Below, in pieces: positions 51,151-58,175 of a stretch of 64,000 bases of DNA (the first letter of the stretch is position 1; each line of letters opens with the position of its first letter). The stretch is taken from assembly GCF_016135805.1 (NCBI RefSeq), contig NZ_JADWOX010000002.1:496001-560000 (forward strand), written 5' to 3'. Origin of the DNA: Caulobacter hibisci. Lineage in GTDB: Bacteria; Pseudomonadota; Alphaproteobacteria; Caulobacterales; Caulobacteraceae. The notes under the pieces were generated by a model. It was not told the origin of the DNA. It made no database searches and saw only the letters and a list, made by a program, of their open reading frames with translations. The translations under genes and the position numbers were made by a program.

Positions 51151-51410
51151 CCCGCGTTTCTGGTCCCCGCATCGCCGTCGCCCTGCGCTACGACGCGCCC
51201 GACGCCCCGCGCGTGGTCGCCAGCGGCCGCGGCTGGGTGGGCGACAAGATCGTCGAGACCGCCCGCGAGCACGGCGTGCCGCTGGAGGAGAACCCGGCCC
51301 TGGCCCAGGCCCTCTCGACCATACCGATGGAGGAGGAGATCCCCGAGGCGCTCTACGTCGCCGTCGCCGAGATCCTGGGCTTCATCCTGCGCTCGGCCGC
51401 CCGCGACTGA
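51147..51410 (+). CDS. Free-standing FlhB C-terminal-like protein (FlhX/YlqH type)
   Basis: An 87-residue protein matching the cytoplasmic C-terminal domain of the FlhB/YscU export switch: IAVALRYDAPDAPRVVASGRG, REHGVPLEENPALAQAL and IPEALYVAVAEILGFI. The membrane part of FlhB is absent. At the place of the autocleaving NPTH motif it reads SGPR, so it corresponds to an already cleaved domain and cannot self-cleave. FliK-like plus FlhB-tail pairs (YlqG-YlqH) occur in several phyla. ATGA overlap with the FliK-like gene argues for a joint function in substrate switching. Confidence 0.82.
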   Translation: MTRVSGPRIAVALRYDAPDAPRVVASGRGWVGDKIVETAREHGVPLEENPALAQALSTIPMEEEIPEALYVAVAEILGFILRSAARD

Positions 51411-51503
51411 CGCTGGGAAACTGAAACCAAGAAAGTTACAGCCGGGGTCTGGGGATCGCCCCGGCGGCGCCTATATCGACCGGGACCCTTTCCAGGAGCT
51501 CCC

Positions 51504-52208
51504 ATGTCCGACCTCTCGGCCTTTCCGATCGCCAGCCGCTGGCCCGCCGCCCATCCCGACCGCATCCAGCTCTATTCGCTGCCCACGCCCAACGGCGTGA
51601 AGGTGTCGATCCTCCTGGAAGAGCTGGGCCTGCCGTACGAGCCGCACCTGATCGACATCGGCAAGAACGAGACCTGGACTCCGGAATTCCTCAGCCTCAA
51701 CCCCAATGGCAAGATCCCGGCGATCATCGATCCCGACGGCCCGGGCGGAAAGCCGTTCGGCCTGTTCGAGAGCGGCGCGATCCTGGTCTATCTGGCCGAG
51801 AAGACCGGCAAGCTGCTGCCGACCGATCCGGCCGCCCGCTACGAGACCTTGCAGTGGGTGTTCTTCCAGATGGCCGCCGTCGGTCCGATGTTCGGCCAGC
51901 TAGGCTTCTTCCACAAGTTCGCCGGCCGCGAATACGAGGACAAGCGCCCGCTGGAGCGCTACCGCGCCGAAAGCCAGCGCCTGCTGGGCGTGCTGGAGAC
52001 CCGCCTGGAAGGCCGCGACTGGATCATGGGCGACGACTACACCATAGCCGACATCGCCACCCTGGGCTGGGTGCGCAACCTCGTCGGCTTCTACGAGGCA
52101 GCCGATCTCGTCGACTACAAGAGCCTGAAGAACGTCCCGGCCTGGCTGGAGCGGGGCCTGGCCCGTCCGGCCGTACAGCGCGGCCTCAACAGCCCGGCGC
52201 GTCCCTAG
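51504..52208 (+). CDS. Glutathione S-transferase family protein, YfcG/Ure2p-like
   Basis: A 234-residue GST. The thioredoxin-like half contains IQLYSLPTPNGVKVSILLEE, with the TPNG stretch that in YfcG-type (nu-class) enzymes binds glutathione as a dithiol pair. NPNGKIPAIIDPDG and LFESGAILVYLAEKTG follow. The helical half has WIMGDDYTIADIATLGWV. YfcG relatives act as disulfide-bond oxidoreductases rather than classical transferases. Start ATG 51504 has CCAGGAGCTC upstream. It is a single-gene unit. Confidence 0.9.
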   Translation: MSDLSAFPIASRWPAAHPDRIQLYSLPTPNGVKVSILLEELGLPYEPHLIDIGKNETWTPEFLSLNPNGKIPAIIDPDGPGGKPFGLFESGAILVYLAEKTGKLLPTDPAARYETLQWVFFQMAAVGPMFGQLGFFHKFAGREYEDKRPLERYRAESQRLLGVLETRLEGRDWIMGDDYTIADIATLGWVRNLVGFYEAADLVDYKSLKNVPAWLERGLARPAVQRGLNSPARP

Positions 52209-52290
52209 TCGGTGTCGAGGGGCGGGCGGCGACAGCCGTCCGCTCCGGCGCCATAAGGCGAGCTGTCCTTCAACGGCCGCCGATTCCCTG

Positions 52291-52863
52291 ATGTCGCTGT
52301 TTCCCGAACTCGATGGCCCGCCGTCCGACCGCCTGTTCTTCGGGATCTTCCCTGAGCCGGCCGTGGCCGAGACCATCGCCGGCCGGGCTCGCGACCTGCG
52401 CGGCCAGCTCGGTCTTTCGGGCGCGCCCCTGACGCCCGATCGCCTGCACGTCACCCTGCATCACATCGGCGACTATTCCGGCCTGCCGCGCGGCATCGTC
52501 GCCCAGGCCCTGGAAGCCGGCGCGGCGATCGCCCAGACGGCCGCCGCGTTCGGCGTGACCTTCGACAAGGCCGCCAGCTTCAACAACCGCGGCAACAATC
52601 CCTTCGTCCTGCAAGGCGGGGAGGGGCTTGCCGACCTGCACGGCTTCCAGAAGGCGCTGGGCCTGGCCATGGCCCGTGCGGGCCTGGGCAAGCAGGTTGC
52701 CAAGCAGTTCAACCCGCACGTGACCCTGCTCTACGACCGCTCCCTGGCGCCCGAGACGCCGGTCGCGCCGGTGTCGTGGACTGTCTCCGAAGTCGTGCTG
52801 ATCCACAGCCTGCTGGGCCAGACCCGGCACATCGTGCTCGGGCGCTGGCCCCTGAAGGCGTAG
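52291..52863 (+). CDS. thpR: RNA 2',3'-cyclic phosphodiesterase (2H family, LigT/ThpR)
   Basis: A 190-residue 2H phosphoesterase. The two catalytic HxT motifs are visible as LHVTLHHIG (about residue 52) and NPHVTLLYD (about residue 146). RLFFGIFPEPAVAETI opens the fold. Members hydrolyse 2',3'-cyclic phosphates on RNA or ligate tRNA halves in vitro; the cellular role is unclear. It begins 82 bp after the GST and converges with a small 64-residue gene. Confidence 0.91.
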   Translation: MSLFPELDGPPSDRLFFGIFPEPAVAETIAGRARDLRGQLGLSGAPLTPDRLHVTLHHIGDYSGLPRGIVAQALEAGAAIAQTAAAFGVTFDKAASFNNRGNNPFVLQGGEGLADLHGFQKALGLAMARAGLGKQVAKQFNPHVTLLYDRSLAPETPVAPVSWTVSEVVLIHSLLGQTRHIVLGRWPLKA

Positions 52864-52874
52864 GGGGGCCGACC

Positions 52875-53069
52875 TCACCGGTCCTGCACGTTGCCCGAAT
52901 GGGTCGTGTTCTGGCGCAGGTTCCCGTGCCGGCCCTGTTCGGCCAGGTTGACGTCGGCGTTGCCGGGATCGGGCGACTGCAGGTCTTCGCGGCTGGCGTG
53001 GCCTTCGATGTCGGGCTTCTGGCCCTTGAAGGCGCGCTGCTCCGGCGGGATGGGCGGGGCTTTGGACAT
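52875..53069 (-). CDS. Small conserved-looking hydrophilic protein (64 aa)
   Basis: A 64-residue, Pro/Gly/Asn/Gln-rich, strongly hydrophilic protein starting MSKAPPIPPEQRAFKGQKPD and ending HSGNVQDR. It is preceded by an excellent GGAGGAAG ribosome-binding site on the minus strand, the main reason to call it a gene. There is no membrane segment or cysteine, and it is likely intrinsically disordered. Similar short proteins starting with a PPIPPEQRAF-type motif are, from memory, common in alphaproteobacteria. Function unknown. It ends 11 bp from thpR in convergent orientation. Confidence 0.75.
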   Translation of the reverse strand: MSKAPPIPPEQRAFKGQKPDIEGHASREDLQSPDPGNADVNLAEQGRHGNLRQNTTHSGNVQDR

Positions 53070-53150
53070 GGCTTCCTCCGGATGGTTGTCGGGAGAAAAC
53101 CGTCGGGAGCCGCCGCCTGTTCCTAGCGTCAAGCTCGCTCCAAGCTCTGG

Positions 53151-53591
53151 TCAGACCGTCGGTGGCTCCGGGCGCGACACCACGAAGGCCGCGCAGGAGG
53201 CCATGATCACCCCCACCAGCAGGCCCAGCCACAGCTTGGGCCGCGCCGCCAGCAGGAACACCGCCATGCCGCCGGCCATGCCGAGGCACGCGGCGATCTT
53301 GGCCTTGCGAGGAATGGCCTTGTTGGCCCGCCAGGCCCGCACCGAAGGGCCGAATTTCGGATGGTTCAGCAGCCAGGCCTCGAGCCTGGGCGACGACTTG
53401 CCGAAGCATCCGGCGGCCAGGATCAGGAACACCGTCGTCGGCAACAGCGGCAGGAACGCGCCGACGATCCCCAGCGCCGTGAAGGCGAAGCCGGCGATGA
53501 GGTAGCCGATCCGCACCCCGCGAGACGCAGCCGGTGCGCCGGCGGCGTCGATTTCGGCGCTGGGCAGCTCAGCGGAAGGCGGCGTCGACAT
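53151..53591 (-). CDS. DUF454 family (YbaN-like) inner-membrane protein
   Basis: A 146-residue protein with hydrophobic segments at about residues 28-65 (GYLIAGFAFTALGIVGAFLP) and 100-137. Between them is the family motif FGKSSPRLEAWLLNHPKFGP, with LPLLPTTVFLILAAGCF just before. This matches DUF454/YbaN. In some bacteria YbaN-like genes accompany iron or heme genes. Here the start overlaps the 3' end of the heme oxygenase gene by 23 nt, so the two are surely one transcript. Confidence 0.88.
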   Translation of the reverse strand: MSTPPSAELPSAEIDAAGAPAASRGVRIGYLIAGFAFTALGIVGAFLPLLPTTVFLILAAGCFGKSSPRLEAWLLNHPKFGPSVRAWRANKAIPRKAKIAACLGMAGGMAVFLLAARPKLWLGLLVGVIMASCAAFVVSRPEPPTV

Positions 53592-54168
53592 AGGCCTGCA
53601 CCCGGGAAAAGGCGGCTTTGGCGCCGGCGATGGCGCGGGCTTCGCCGGCCGTGTCGAGATCGGCCGCGTCCAGGGCGGCGGTGAACTGGCGCCAGTGGGC
53701 GGCGCGGCCGTCCGGATGGCCGGCCAGGTGGCGCGCCCCCAGGGTCTCGTCCAAACCGAGCTTGGCGGCCGCCTTGAACAGGAACGCCGCGCCCAGGTTC
53801 GAGCCCTCGGCGACGTAGAGCCAGCCCAGGGCTGTGGCCAGGTCCGGCGCCTGGTCGGCCGCGAAGGCCGGCGGCGGCAGATCGGTCAGGGCGGGCAGGC
53901 CCAGGTCCGCGCGGTCCGCCTCGATCGCCGCCAGGCGCCGGCGGCCCTCCAGGTCGGGCAGGCGCGCGGCCAGTTCGGAGCGCTGATACAGGGCGTCGAT
54001 GTCGCGATGGAAGCGCAGCTGCACCTCCAGGAAGCGGCCGTAGCGCTCGCGGCTCTCGAATGGCCGGCCGGCCATGATGGTCTTGTCGAGCCGCTCGTGG
54101 GTGTCCGTCGTTCCGGCCTTGAGGCGCTTGGCGCGGGTTTCGGCGTCGGCGAGAGCGAGTTCGGTCAT
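53569..54168 (-). CDS. Biliverdin-producing heme oxygenase
   Basis: A 199-residue all-alpha heme oxygenase that opens heme to biliverdin, iron and CO. The proximal His24 lies in LKAGTTDTHERLD. The distal helix motif YVAEGSNLGAAFL near residue 118 supplies the flexible Gly-containing kink. Similarity is closest to the BphO/bacterial HemO type used either for phytochrome chromophore supply or iron release. No bacteriophytochrome is adjacent. The gene is followed in operon by DUF454, and a housekeeping-type promoter match precedes it. Confidence 0.86.
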   Translation of the reverse strand: MTELALADAETRAKRLKAGTTDTHERLDKTIMAGRPFESRERYGRFLEVQLRFHRDIDALYQRSELAARLPDLEGRRRLAAIEADRADLGLPALTDLPPPAFAADQAPDLATALGWLYVAEGSNLGAAFLFKAAAKLGLDETLGARHLAGHPDGRAAHWRQFTAALDAADLDTAGEARAIAGAKAAFSRVQAYVDAAFR

Positions 54169-54190
54169 GGGGCGACTGTCGTCCTCCAGC

Positions 54191-54217
54191 GATTGAGACG
54201 CAACTGCTCTCGGTCAA
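54191..54217 (-). promoter_or_regulatory. Probable promoter of the heme oxygenase operon
   Basis: On the minus strand, TTGACCG (54217-54211), a 12-bp spacer and TCTCAATC (54198-54191). Each box has about one or two mismatches to the Caulobacter housekeeping consensus TTGACGS-N10-14-GCTANAWC. The -10 box ends about 22 nt before the heme oxygenase ATG. Confidence 0.4.
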
Positions 54218-54297
54218 ATCCGTCCGCGCCGCGAACGAAAATGCTAATCCAAGGCGGACGGCCCCGACTCGCGGGCGGATTTTCTGGAGCACGGCCG

Positions 54298-54645
54298 GTG
54301 GCGGTGACGATCTACGGCATCAAGGCCTGCGACACGATGAAGAAGGCCCGCACCTGGCTCGACGAGCACGGCGTGGCCCATGACTTCCATGACTACAAGG
54401 TCGCCGGCGTCGACCGCGCCAGCGTCGAGCGCTGGGTGGCGCAGCTGGGCTGGGAGACGGTGCTGAACCGGTCGGGCACGACCTTCCGCAAGCTGCCCGA
54501 CGCCGACAAGGCCGGCATCGACGCGGCCAAGGCCGTCGACCTGATGCTGGCCCAGCCGTCGATGATCAAGCGGCCGATCCTCGAGCGCGACGGCAAGCTG
54601 CTGGCGGGCTTCAAGCCGGAGGCCTACGGCGCCTTTCTCGCCTGA
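54298..54645 (+). CDS. ArsC/Spx family protein (YffB-like)
   Basis: A 115-residue thioredoxin-fold protein. The N-terminal YGIKACDTMKKARTWLDEHG carries a single active-site cysteine, as in YffB-type proteins, and the C-terminal half has RPILERDGKLLAGFKPEAY. The family is related to arsenate reductase, but YffB members are not proven arsenate reductases, and no ars genes are nearby. GTG 54298 fits the GGAG at 54286; another GTG at 54304 is possible. It is divergent from the heme oxygenase operon. Confidence 0.85.
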   Translation: MAVTIYGIKACDTMKKARTWLDEHGVAHDFHDYKVAGVDRASVERWVAQLGWETVLNRSGTTFRKLPDADKAGIDAAKAVDLMLAQPSMIKRPILERDGKLLAGFKPEAYGAFLA

Positions 54646-54776
54646 AGCGCGAAACGCCGCTTGCACGAAAGACGCGAGTTGGCGAACTTTGGGGCGACAG
54701 CCGCGGCCAACAGCGGCTAAGTTTTAGGGAAATGGCCGGCCGACTGGCGACAGGCGGCCGACAATAGGATGACTAA

Positions 54777-55457
54777 GTGGGCGTGACTTCGGGGCTTCCC
54801 TACGATCTGGCGATCTTCGATTTCGACGGCACGCTGGCCGACAGCGGCGCCGTGGTGCTGAAACTCGTCAATCCGATGGCCAGGATGTACGGCTTCAAGT
54901 GCGTCACCGACGAGGAAGTCGAGATGCTCCGTGGTCGTCCCAACCGCGAGATCATCAAGTATCTGGGCGTTTCGCCCTGGAAGATCCCGCTGATCGCCGC
55001 CCACGGCAAGAAGCTGATGGCCGCCGAGATCGGCGCGATCACCCTGTTCCCGGGCGTTCCGGACATGCTCAAGGCCCTGGCGGCCGGCGGCGTGCGCCTG
55101 GCCGTGGTCAGCTCCAACAGCGAAGCCACGATCCGCACCGTGCTGGGTCCCGATCTCGCCGGGCTGATCGACCACTATGGCTGCGGCGCCTCTCTGTTCG
55201 GCAAGGCCAAGAAGTTCCTCAAGGTGATCAAGACCGCCGGCGTCACGCCGGGCCGGGTGATCTCGATCGGCGACGAGACCCGCGACATCGACGCGGCCAA
55301 CGCCCTGGGCCTGGCTTCGGGCGCCGTGACCTGGGGCTACGCCACGCGCCAGCTGCTGGTCGACCACACCCCGACCGTGCTGCTCGACGCGGTCGACGAC
55401 ATCGTCTCGCGCCTGACGGCGCAGCCCGAGGTCCAGGCCGCCGCCGTCCCGGCATGA
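54777..55457 (+). CDS. HAD-superfamily hydrolase, phosphoglycolate phosphatase-like
   Basis: A 226-residue HAD phosphatase. Motif I is IFDFDGTLADSG (nucleophile Asp), motif II is VVSSNSEATI, motif III Lys is in FGKAKKFLKVIK, and motif IV is ISIGDETRDIDAA. A small helical cap lies between motif I and II, as in Gph/PGP-type enzymes. The substrate cannot be assigned. The start is GTG 54777. A weak 6-bp inverted repeat (AAGGCC/GGCCTT) overlaps the stop codon region. Confidence 0.88.
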   Translation: MGVTSGLPYDLAIFDFDGTLADSGAVVLKLVNPMARMYGFKCVTDEEVEMLRGRPNREIIKYLGVSPWKIPLIAAHGKKLMAAEIGAITLFPGVPDMLKALAAGGVRLAVVSSNSEATIRTVLGPDLAGLIDHYGCGASLFGKAKKFLKVIKTAGVTPGRVISIGDETRDIDAANALGLASGAVTWGYATRQLLVDHTPTVLLDAVDDIVSRLTAQPEVQAAAVPA

Positions 55458-55519
55458 AGGCCTTTGCGGGCCTTACGAAAGTTTCATCTCGCCGGGCGCC
55501 TCCAAACGGCGCCGCTGAA

Positions 55520-55539
55520 GTCTCTTCCCTGTAAGAGAC
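55520..55539. promoter_or_regulatory. 7-bp inverted repeat upstream of the DUF6249-ECF sigma operon
   Basis: GTCTCTT (55520-55526), 6-bp spacer, AAGAGAC (55533-55539): a perfect dyad 46 bp before the DUF6249 start. With a spacer of 6 and AT-rich inner arms it looks like a protein-binding operator more than a terminator. Confidence 0.35.
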
Positions 55540-55584
55540 GAAAGCGACAGGCTCTCGTCCAAATCATTCCAAGGGGAACGAGTC

Positions 55585-55986
55585 ATGGACAACCTTGAGA
55601 TCCTGATACCTCTGGCGCCGTTCATCATGGTCGTCTGCATCGTCTGCATTCCGCTGTGGCTGAAGAGCCGTGAGCGCCGGGAAATGCAGGCCACCGTGCG
55701 CGCCGCCATCGAGAAGGGCCAGGCGCTGCCGCCCGAGCTGATCGAGGCGATGAGCAAGGAAGTGAAACCGCCGAAGGAATCCTCGGCCCTGCGCGACATC
55801 CGCGTCGGCGTCATCCTGATCGCCGTGGGCGCGGGTCTGGCCGTGCTGGGCTTGATGCTCGGTCACGTCGAGGACGAGGCTTTGCACCCGATTCTCGGCA
55901 TCGCGGCCATTCCGGCCCTGATCGGCGTCGCCTACGTCATCCTGAGCTTCTTCAACCCCAACAAGGGCGTGCGGCCTCAGGTCTGA
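55585..55986 (+). CDS. DUF6249-type membrane protein
   Basis: A 133-residue protein with three hydrophobic segments at about residues 6-26, 72-94 and 102-124. Between the first two is a cytoplasmic loop with LKSRERREMQATVRAAIEKG followed by LPPELIEAM. This loop pattern is typical of the small membrane proteins (DUF6249) often encoded immediately before ECF sigma factors. The ATG at 55585 has AAGGGGAACGAG upstream. Only 35 bp separate it from the sigma factor gene. A role in sensing or anchoring is inference. Confidence 0.8.
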   Translation: MDNLEILIPLAPFIMVVCIVCIPLWLKSRERREMQATVRAAIEKGQALPPELIEAMSKEVKPPKESSALRDIRVGVILIAVGAGLAVLGLMLGHVEDEALHPILGIAAIPALIGVAYVILSFFNPNKGVRPQV

Positions 55987-56021
55987 GGCCGGACTTCCGG
56001 GGGAAGAGGGGACCTTCCATC

Positions 56022-56594
56022 ATGGGTGTTCTACGCCCGCCCACCACAGGTCACGACGTCGAGTTGGCGGCGCTTGCCGCCACCGGCGATCGCGCGGCCT
56101 TCGGCGAGCTCGTGCGACGGCACGGCTCGGCCGTGCGCGGCCTGCTGCGCCGTCTTGGCGCCGACTCGGCCACCGCCGACGACGTCGCCCAGGACGCGTT
56201 CCTGGTCGGCTTCGAGCAGATCGCCGACTATCGCGGCGAGGGGGCCTTCGGCGGCTGGATCAAGAAGACGGCCGCGCGGCTCTATCTGCGCAAGGTCAAG
56301 CGCGACTCGCGCCTGATCTTTTCGGACACCGCGCCCGAGGAGCAGCCGCCGCCGCTCGGCGACACGCCGGGCGACCGGCTGGACCTCGACGAGGCGCTGA
56401 AGGGGCTGTCACGCGGCGAGCGGCTGTGCGTTTCGCTGTGCTACGGCGCCGACTGGTCGCACGCCGAGGCGGCCGAGGCCTTGAATATCCCGATCGGGAC
56501 GGTCAAATCCCATGTCAAACGTGGTCTCGATAAACTCAGGGCCAGGCTGGCCCCGCCCACGGACGGTTCAGCACGGAGGGAAGGGCATGGTTGA
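56022..56594 (+). CDS. RNA polymerase sigma factor, ECF subfamily
   Basis: A 190-residue group IV sigma factor. Region 2 spans about residues 18-85 (FGELVRRHGSAVRGLLRRLG, then DDVAQDAFLVGFEQIADYRG for -10 binding). Region 4 begins LDEALKGLSRGERLCVSLCY, with the helix-turn-helix HAEAAEALNIPIGTVKSHVK recognising the -35. Start ATG 56022 lies 35 bp after the DUF6249 gene with GGGGGAAGAGGGG upstream. It overlaps a membrane-protein gene by 8 nt, the usual place of an anti-sigma factor. Targets are unknown. Confidence 0.92.
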   Translation: MGVLRPPTTGHDVELAALAATGDRAAFGELVRRHGSAVRGLLRRLGADSATADDVAQDAFLVGFEQIADYRGEGAFGGWIKKTAARLYLRKVKRDSRLIFSDTAPEEQPPPLGDTPGDRLDLDEALKGLSRGERLCVSLCYGADWSHAEAAEALNIPIGTVKSHVKRGLDKLRARLAPPTDGSARREGHG

Positions 56595-56967
56595 TCGCGA
56601 CTTCGACGCCCAGCTTTCGAGGCTGTTCGCCGCCCCGCCGTCGTTTCCCGACGCCGAAGCCTTCCGCGGCCGCGTCGAGCGGCGTCTGGATCGCGGGTGG
56701 GCGATGCGGCGGATCCTGATCGGCGCGACCGGCGCCGTCGCCGGTCTCGTGGCCGTCGGGCAACTGATCACCAGCCGCTTCGCCGCCGACCTGCAGCACG
56801 CCTCCGAACGGGGCGTGACCAGCATGGACCTGGGCGTCGACAAGCTGCTGGACAGGGTCAACCAGGTCGTCGCCACCCCGGCCAGCGTCGAAACCCTGTG
56901 GCTTGGCGCGGCGCTTGCGGCTATCGCTCTGGCCTTCGCCGTCACCCGACTGGTCGAAGAGTTCTGA
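56587..56967 (+). CDS. Putative anti-sigma-like small membrane protein
   Basis: A 126-residue protein overlapping the ECF sigma gene by 8 nt. The N-terminal 40 residues are cytoplasmic and helical ([20 protein letters not shown]). They are followed by a membrane helix at about 40-60, a short periplasmic part, and a second helix near 103-122. No HxxxCxxC zinc anti-sigma motif is present. Position and topology suggest a regulator of the upstream sigma factor, but sequence gives no direct proof; DUF6249-ECF-small membrane protein triads recur in Caulobacterales from memory. Confidence 0.7.
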   Translation: MVDRDFDAQLSRLFAAPPSFPDAEAFRGRVERRLDRGWAMRRILIGATGAVAGLVAVGQLITSRFAADLQHASERGVTSMDLGVDKLLDRVNQVVATPASVETLWLGAALAAIALAFAVTRLVEEF

Positions 56968-57022
56968 TCCGGAGCATCGCCCCCGCCTTGCTCCGGTCCT
57001 TGAAATAGAGCCGGAGCGAGTC

Positions 57023-57850
57023 TTGTCCGCCCAACGCCAGGAGACGGTCCGCCGTCTCGCCGCCCCCGACATCGCCGCCCGCAAGGGCGGCGTTCCGATC
57101 GTCTGCCTGACCGCCTACACCGCCCCGGTGGCCGCCGCCCTCGACGACGCCTGCGACGTGCTGCTGGTCGGCGACTCGCTGGGCATGGTCGTCCACGGCC
57201 TGCCCAACACCGTCGGCGTGACGATGGAGATGATGATCCTGCACGGCCAGGCGGTGATGCGCGGCGCCAAGAAGGCCATGGTCGTCATCGACATGCCCTT
57301 CGGCTCCTACGAGGGCGCGCCTGAAGAGGCCTACGCCAACGCCGTGCGGATCATGAAGGAGACCGGGGCCCAGGCCGTGAAGGTCGAAAGCGGCCCCACC
57401 GTGCCCGACACCATCCGCTACCTTGTCGATCGCGGCGTGCCGGTGATGGGCCATGTGGGCCTGCGCCCGCAGGCGGTGCTGGTCGACGGCGGCTTCAAGG
57501 CCAAGGGCCGTGACGAGGAAGGCCGCCAGAAGATCCTGGCCGAGGCCCGCGCCACCGCCGAGGCCGGCGCCTTCGCCGTCGTGGTCGAGGGCGTGGCCGA
57601 ATCCCTGGCCCGCGAGATCACCGACGCCATCGCCCCGCCGACCATCGGCATCGGCGCCTCGGCCGGCTGCGATGGCCAGGTGCTGGTCAGCGACGACATG
57701 CTGGGCCTGTTCGACTGGACCCCCAAGTTCGTCCGCCGCTACGCCGACCTGAAGGGCCAGATCGAAAAGGCCGCCGCCGACTACGCCCGCGACGTCCAGG
57801 ACCGCAGCTTCCCCGGCGCGGCCGAGACGTACTACGCCAAGAAGGATTGA
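57023..57850 (+). CDS. panB: 3-methyl-2-oxobutanoate hydroxymethyltransferase
   Basis: A 275-residue TIM-barrel enzyme for the first committed step to pantothenate, making ketopantoate with methylene-THF. Marks: [33 protein letters not shown] (metal-binding Asp), [16 protein letters not shown] and GHVGLRPQ. The start must be TTG 57023: no ATG or GTG fits before the conserved region, and GGAGCGAG sits a few bases upstream. In this window CoaX acts later in the same CoA pathway. It is followed by the palindromic repeat region. Confidence 0.93.
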   Translation: MSAQRQETVRRLAAPDIAARKGGVPIVCLTAYTAPVAAALDDACDVLLVGDSLGMVVHGLPNTVGVTMEMMILHGQAVMRGAKKAMVVIDMPFGSYEGAPEEAYANAVRIMKETGAQAVKVESGPTVPDTIRYLVDRGVPVMGHVGLRPQAVLVDGGFKAKGRDEEGRQKILAEARATAEAGAFAVVVEGVAESLAREITDAIAPPTIGIGASAGCDGQVLVSDDMLGLFDWTPKFVRRYADLKGQIEKAAADYARDVQDRSFPGAAETYYAKKD

Positions 57851-57860
57851 TGTTTGTGTT

Positions 57861-58024
57861 CCCTCTCCCCCTGCGGGAGAGGGTGGCCTCCCGGAGGGAG
57901 GTCGGGTGAGGGGTCTCTCAAAACGATCCGCCGCGACGGCGGTCGGCCTTGGTGAAGCGTATGATGTTTGAGAAACCCCTCATCCGTCGGCTTCGCCGCC
58001 ACCTTCTCCCGCAAGGGGAGAAGG
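57861..58024. repeat. Inverted pair of palindromic intergenic repeats (REP-like)
   Basis: Unit 1 (57861-57922, plus) begins CCCTCTCCCCCTGCGGGAGA and runs GGTGGC...GGTGAGGGGTCTCTCAAA. Unit 2 (about 57966-58024) is the same element in reverse orientation, ending CCTTCTCCCGCAAGGGGAGA. Each unit holds its own hairpin (CCCTCTCCC/GGGAGAGGG). The shared outer ends GGGT-TCTCAAA and TTTGAGA-ACCC pair with each other. About 43 bp of unrelated sequence lie between. Such units are scattered in caulobacterial intergenic regions. Confidence 0.75.
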
Positions 58025-58039
58025 ACAAAGTTCTCGCCG

Positions 58040-58066
58040 TTGCGGCTTGCGCGGACACGCTATAGG
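58040..58066 (+). promoter_or_regulatory. Possible promoter of yfgM-bamB
   Basis: TTGCGGC at 58040-58046, a 12-bp spacer and GCTATAGG at 58059-58066, about two mismatches per box from the Caulobacter housekeeping consensus. It lies just after the repeat pair and about 110 nt before the GTG start of yfgM. Confidence 0.35.
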
Positions 58067-58175
58067 TTCGCCGCCTGCGTCGAGGCCCTGGCCTCGGCGG
58101 CCTTAGTTTCAACCTCGCGTCGCGTTTCATGACCGACGCCCCGGCGCCTTCCGCGCCCGTACCGGAGCCTCGTTC

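Larger units (their letters stand above)
57851..58175. other. 325-bp gene-free region between panB and yfgM
   Basis: The first half is the inverted repeat pair (57861-58024). The rest holds a promoter-like pair at 58040-58066 and a leader of about 100 nt with an ATG at 58129 that is out of frame with yfgM. No other gene is seen. Confidence 0.55.
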
